In this document: positions 61,149 through 64,000 of the stretch, one piece after another
Layout: each line of letters starts with the position of its first letter
Position numbering within the stretch: position 1 is the stretch's first letter
Assembly: GCA_013399015.1 (NCBI GenBank)
Contig: VWZX01002543.1
Location: 62,001-126,000, forward strand
Direction: 5' to 3'
Source of the DNA: Galbula dea
Lineage: Eukaryota; Chordata; Aves; Piciformes; Galbulidae
DNA length: 64,000 nt
Notes under the pieces: model-generated
Seen by the model: only the letters and a program-made list of their open reading frames with translations
Databases searched by the model: none
What the model was told of the DNA's origin: nothing
Position numbers and translations under genes: made by a program

Positions 61149-63048
61149 GGAATTTGGGTTTCCTTTTTTAAAAGTAAACGTAATTAAAATGAAGATTGTG
61201 GCACATTCTAAGATAAATTCCTTGGTTTAGTTTAATGCCATTCAAGCTAAATAAAGAAGATTTGAAAAGTATGAAGAGCTGAAAGTTTGAGGGGAACACA
61301 CAGAGCTGGCCTTGTTAACTAGCTGAGCATTTGGAGCTGGAGTAAGATAAAGAAGCTCTTGATTGGGGTCTGCTGTAGAGTCAGAGATCTTTATTATTAT
61401 TCTATTGTAGTCATTTGACTTCAGTTCAGTGCTTAGGCATGAAAAAAGCAGAAGGGTTTATTTTCTCTTTCAGTGTGAATAAAAATGAGGTATGAGATGA
61501 TGGGAAGTACTATTCATAAAGCACAGAAGGGCTTGGTGATGAGGAATGATCAATATTATCTCTAGCGACTGAGTTCACCCATGTGCATCCAGTAAATCAG
61601 TTCACTTCTAAATGCAAAGGGTGCTTAGATAAGGTTATTTATGTCTCTCTAGCATCTAAGATTGCTTTATTTAGTAGAGGATAAAGACACAACTGGGGCT
61701 TAGAGCATGAAACAAAGGGAAGTACAATGTAACATGGGTTGGAGCAGTAGCTGGACAACATGTGTAACCCAAAATTGGGTCAAACTGGATAAGGTCAGTG
61801 AGGAGTAACTGAAGTGCTTTAAATAATGCACAAGAACCTCAGTAGGAAATCAGAACTACTAAACCAATTGTTACTGGTATGCAAATAGATTTTTACAGCT
61901 TTCCTGGAAATGTGGCAGAGTGGCAGGCAAGGATGGGATAGAAACATTACCAGCCATGCACAGATCAGGAATAGTAGGAATAAAAAAATAGAGATTAATG
62001 TGAAATAACTTGCTGTGTTCATGGTGAAACTGTGAACAAAATCACATTTGGGTTCGTGTTTTTGGCCATGAGGATGGGGGAATAAAAGTGCTGTTTAAAT
62101 GATAAACCCCAGATGCACCTGGCTGGTGGAAGGAAGATATTTTTTCAGTATAGAGTCTCTGAAGAAGTAAAAAGTTGTAGTAGTTTCAGTGTAGACCTGG
62201 TAAACAATAAAACACTTCATTAGATTTGGAAGCCAAAAATAACTTTGGGTAAAATGATCAAAAGCTGACTTGTGAACTGTGGAGATGAACAGGAACCTTG
62301 TGAAGTCTGTGCTCTACTTCAGTTTTGTTTTTCTTAATAAATCTAGAATTTTATATCAAAAGGAGAAAGCCTCAAGAAATGGAGAAGAGAAGCCCATCTG
62401 TATAGGGATTTGTGCACTAAATGAAGAGGAGGCAGATTTCCACCCCTTTTGTCTTAAAAAACCTTCTGCCTGAAACTGGTTTGTAAACAAAAGGTGAAAG
62501 ATAGATGAGAGATTTCCAATAGAAGCACGTGAACTTGGAAAGGAAAGGGAGAGTAAGCATGAAGTGTGGGAGAGGAGGATGGGATGGCAGGGTGAGTGAA
62601 AAAGGCTGATCCACCAACATATACTGTGGTGAAGGTCAAAGTGTGTGGCTCTCTCCTGTGAGCTCTACCTGCAGCAACAGGTAGTTCAGTTACCTAGAAA
62701 GTGCAGAAAGGTGGAGTGGTCAACCCGAGCCATGAGGACAGCATGGTTATTGAAGGTCAGCATCTTACTATGCTCCATGGCAACATGATACCTCTCTGAA
62801 GGTTTAGGGAAAGAGGACAGAGTAGAATTTGGGGAGAGCACACTGGCTAATGTGAGGAAGCATGTGGAGTGAAAATCACTGTTGTTGTCAGAAGGTGACA
62901 GCTACCCACTGGATGACAAGCCTGGTAACCTTTCTGTTAGCATCCTAGTTTGGACATACAAGCAGGTTCAGGAGACTCAGTTTCCTCAAAAAGTGCCAGC
63001 TAAATGAGCAGGGGCTCAGCAGCCTATCTTTGAGGAGAGGCTAAATGA

Positions 63049-63515
63049 ATCATAGAATTGTCAGAGTTGGAAGGGACCTTAAAGGTCATCTAGTTCCAAC
63101 CCCCCTGCCTGGCAGGGACACCATCCACTAGACCAGGTTGCCCAGAGCACCAGCCAGCCTTGTTTTAAAAGCTTCCAGGGATGGGACTTCCACAACCTCT
63201 CTGGGCAACCTGTTCCAGTGTCTCACCACCGTAACAGTGAAGAACTTCCTCCTAATATCCAATCTAAATCTACCCTCCTCTAGCTTGCATCCATTTCCCC
63301 TGGTTCTATCACTACCTCACCTCCTAAAACATCCCTCCCCAGCTTTCTTGTAAGCCCCCTTCAGATGCTGGAAGGCCACAAAAAGGTCTCCTCGGAGCCT
63401 TCTCTTCTCCAGACCCAACTCTTCCAGTCTGTCCTCGTAGGAGAGGTGCTCCAGTCCTCTGATCATTCTTGTGGCCCTTCTCTGGCCTTGCTCCAGCACC
63501 CCCATGTCCCTCTTG
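63049..63515 (-). mobile_element. CR1 LINE 3' end, about 467 bases
   Basis: The minus-strand copy starts TCATAGAATTGTCAGAGTTGG and continues with CCCCCCTGCCTGGCAGGGAC, ACTTCCACAACCTCTCTGGG and AGGTGCTCCAGTCCTCTGAT. Part of the ORF2 C-terminus remains readable (63317-63505: LEQGQRRATRMIRGLEHLSY, then LGLEKRRLRGDLFVAFQHLK). It lacks a few codons in the LFS block and is broken after this. Its tail subgroup matches 13428-13743. Confidence 0.95.
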
Positions 63516-64000
63516 TAAATGAGATTCTCTTGTTTAGACTAATGAAATTAAATAAAGGAGCTAAACACTTAGAGTTGGAGAAGATGATAAGATTAATTTA
63601 AGGTCCTTTCAGACAAAAAGAAGTTGCAAATTAGAAGTGTGCCCTTATCCATGGGTGGAGCGAGTCTTCCAGGAGATTGTAGTTGGGGAAGAAGCCTGAA
63701 TGATTTTTGTATGGATGCTAGAAAGTTCATGAGAAGTATTTAATGACATGTTTCCTGTGGCAGCACTGGGTTGAATTTGGTGAGGACAGAACAATCCTGC
63801 CTGTCCTAGATTTTCATGAAAATCTTCCTTTGCTTTTAAAAATGTAAAGTTGTGGTTGTGTGCATTTTAATGTGGTTAAAAAAAAAAAGCAAACCCACAC
63901 AAAACCTGACCATGTGGTGAGTGATCTGTCTCATTTTCTGGAAAATTTAAAGTATAAATTTAATAAATTAAAAGCATGTTTAGACAGAGATGTCTAGGAG

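Larger units (their letters stand above)
49443..64000 (+). other. TPK1: TPK1 intron downstream of the GDFDS exon (partial)
   Basis: This phase 0 intron starts GTAAAT and runs off the window. The next expected exon (human GCELISTPDQDHTDF) was not seen. It holds two long CR1 copies (53402-54137 and 63049-63515) and a CpG-rich promoter-like or LTR-like islet on the minus strand (60719-61148). The stretches 49443-53401, 54138-60718, 61149-63048 and 63516-64000 contain nothing else I can identify. Confidence 0.8.

Noticed and set aside
1..64000. CRISPR arrays, operons, tRNA or rRNA genes, bacterial or phage systems
   Set aside because: No regularly spaced repeats, no long bacterial-type coding frames and no recognisable RNA gene. 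The exon structure and CR1 elements identify vertebrate DNA.

Overview
The window looks like a single-copy intronic stretch of a bird nuclear genome. Three things support this: about 21 segments of the avian CR1 LINE family, an AT-leaning and CpG-poor background, and two vertebrate-type exons with GT/AG borders and very long introns. No bacterial-style gene, operon, tRNA, rRNA or CRISPR array is visible.

The only host gene I can support is TPK1 (thiamine pyrophosphokinase) on the + strand. It is recognised from two exons, 21426-21495 and 49370-49442, separated by an intron of 27,874 bases. When spliced, a split serine codon joins the exons in frame. Together they encode the part of the catalytic domain matching about human residues 39-86, including the CADGGAN and GDFDS motifs. 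The rest of TPK1 must lie outside the window or was not recognisable to me. Bases 1-21425 are therefore the intron before the first exon, and 49443-64000 the intron after the second.

The introns carry CR1 pieces totalling about 6.5 kb, roughly 10% of the window. Nearly all are 5'-truncated 3' ends in both orientations, from at least four subfamilies judged by their 3' tails. Some are composites: a broken or nested cluster at 11130-11845, a head-to-head pair at 34831-35524, and two internally deleted copies at 25141-25550 and 38997-39527. One copy (418-1048) keeps an open 181-codon reverse-transcriptase C-terminus. Other features are G/T-rich low-complexity tracts, homopolymers, short inverted repeats and three single-N positions, at least two of which look like collapsed assembly gaps.

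Two CpG-rich islets stand out. One (60719-61148, minus strand) has CCAAT, GC-box and TATA motifs in promoter order and TG...CA ends, so it may be a solo LTR or a cryptic promoter. The other is at about 14020-14250. I see no evidence for a previously undescribed biological system. The better leads are the tandem CAGCAG acceptor of the first TPK1 exon, the promoter-like islet, and the composite CR1 copies.
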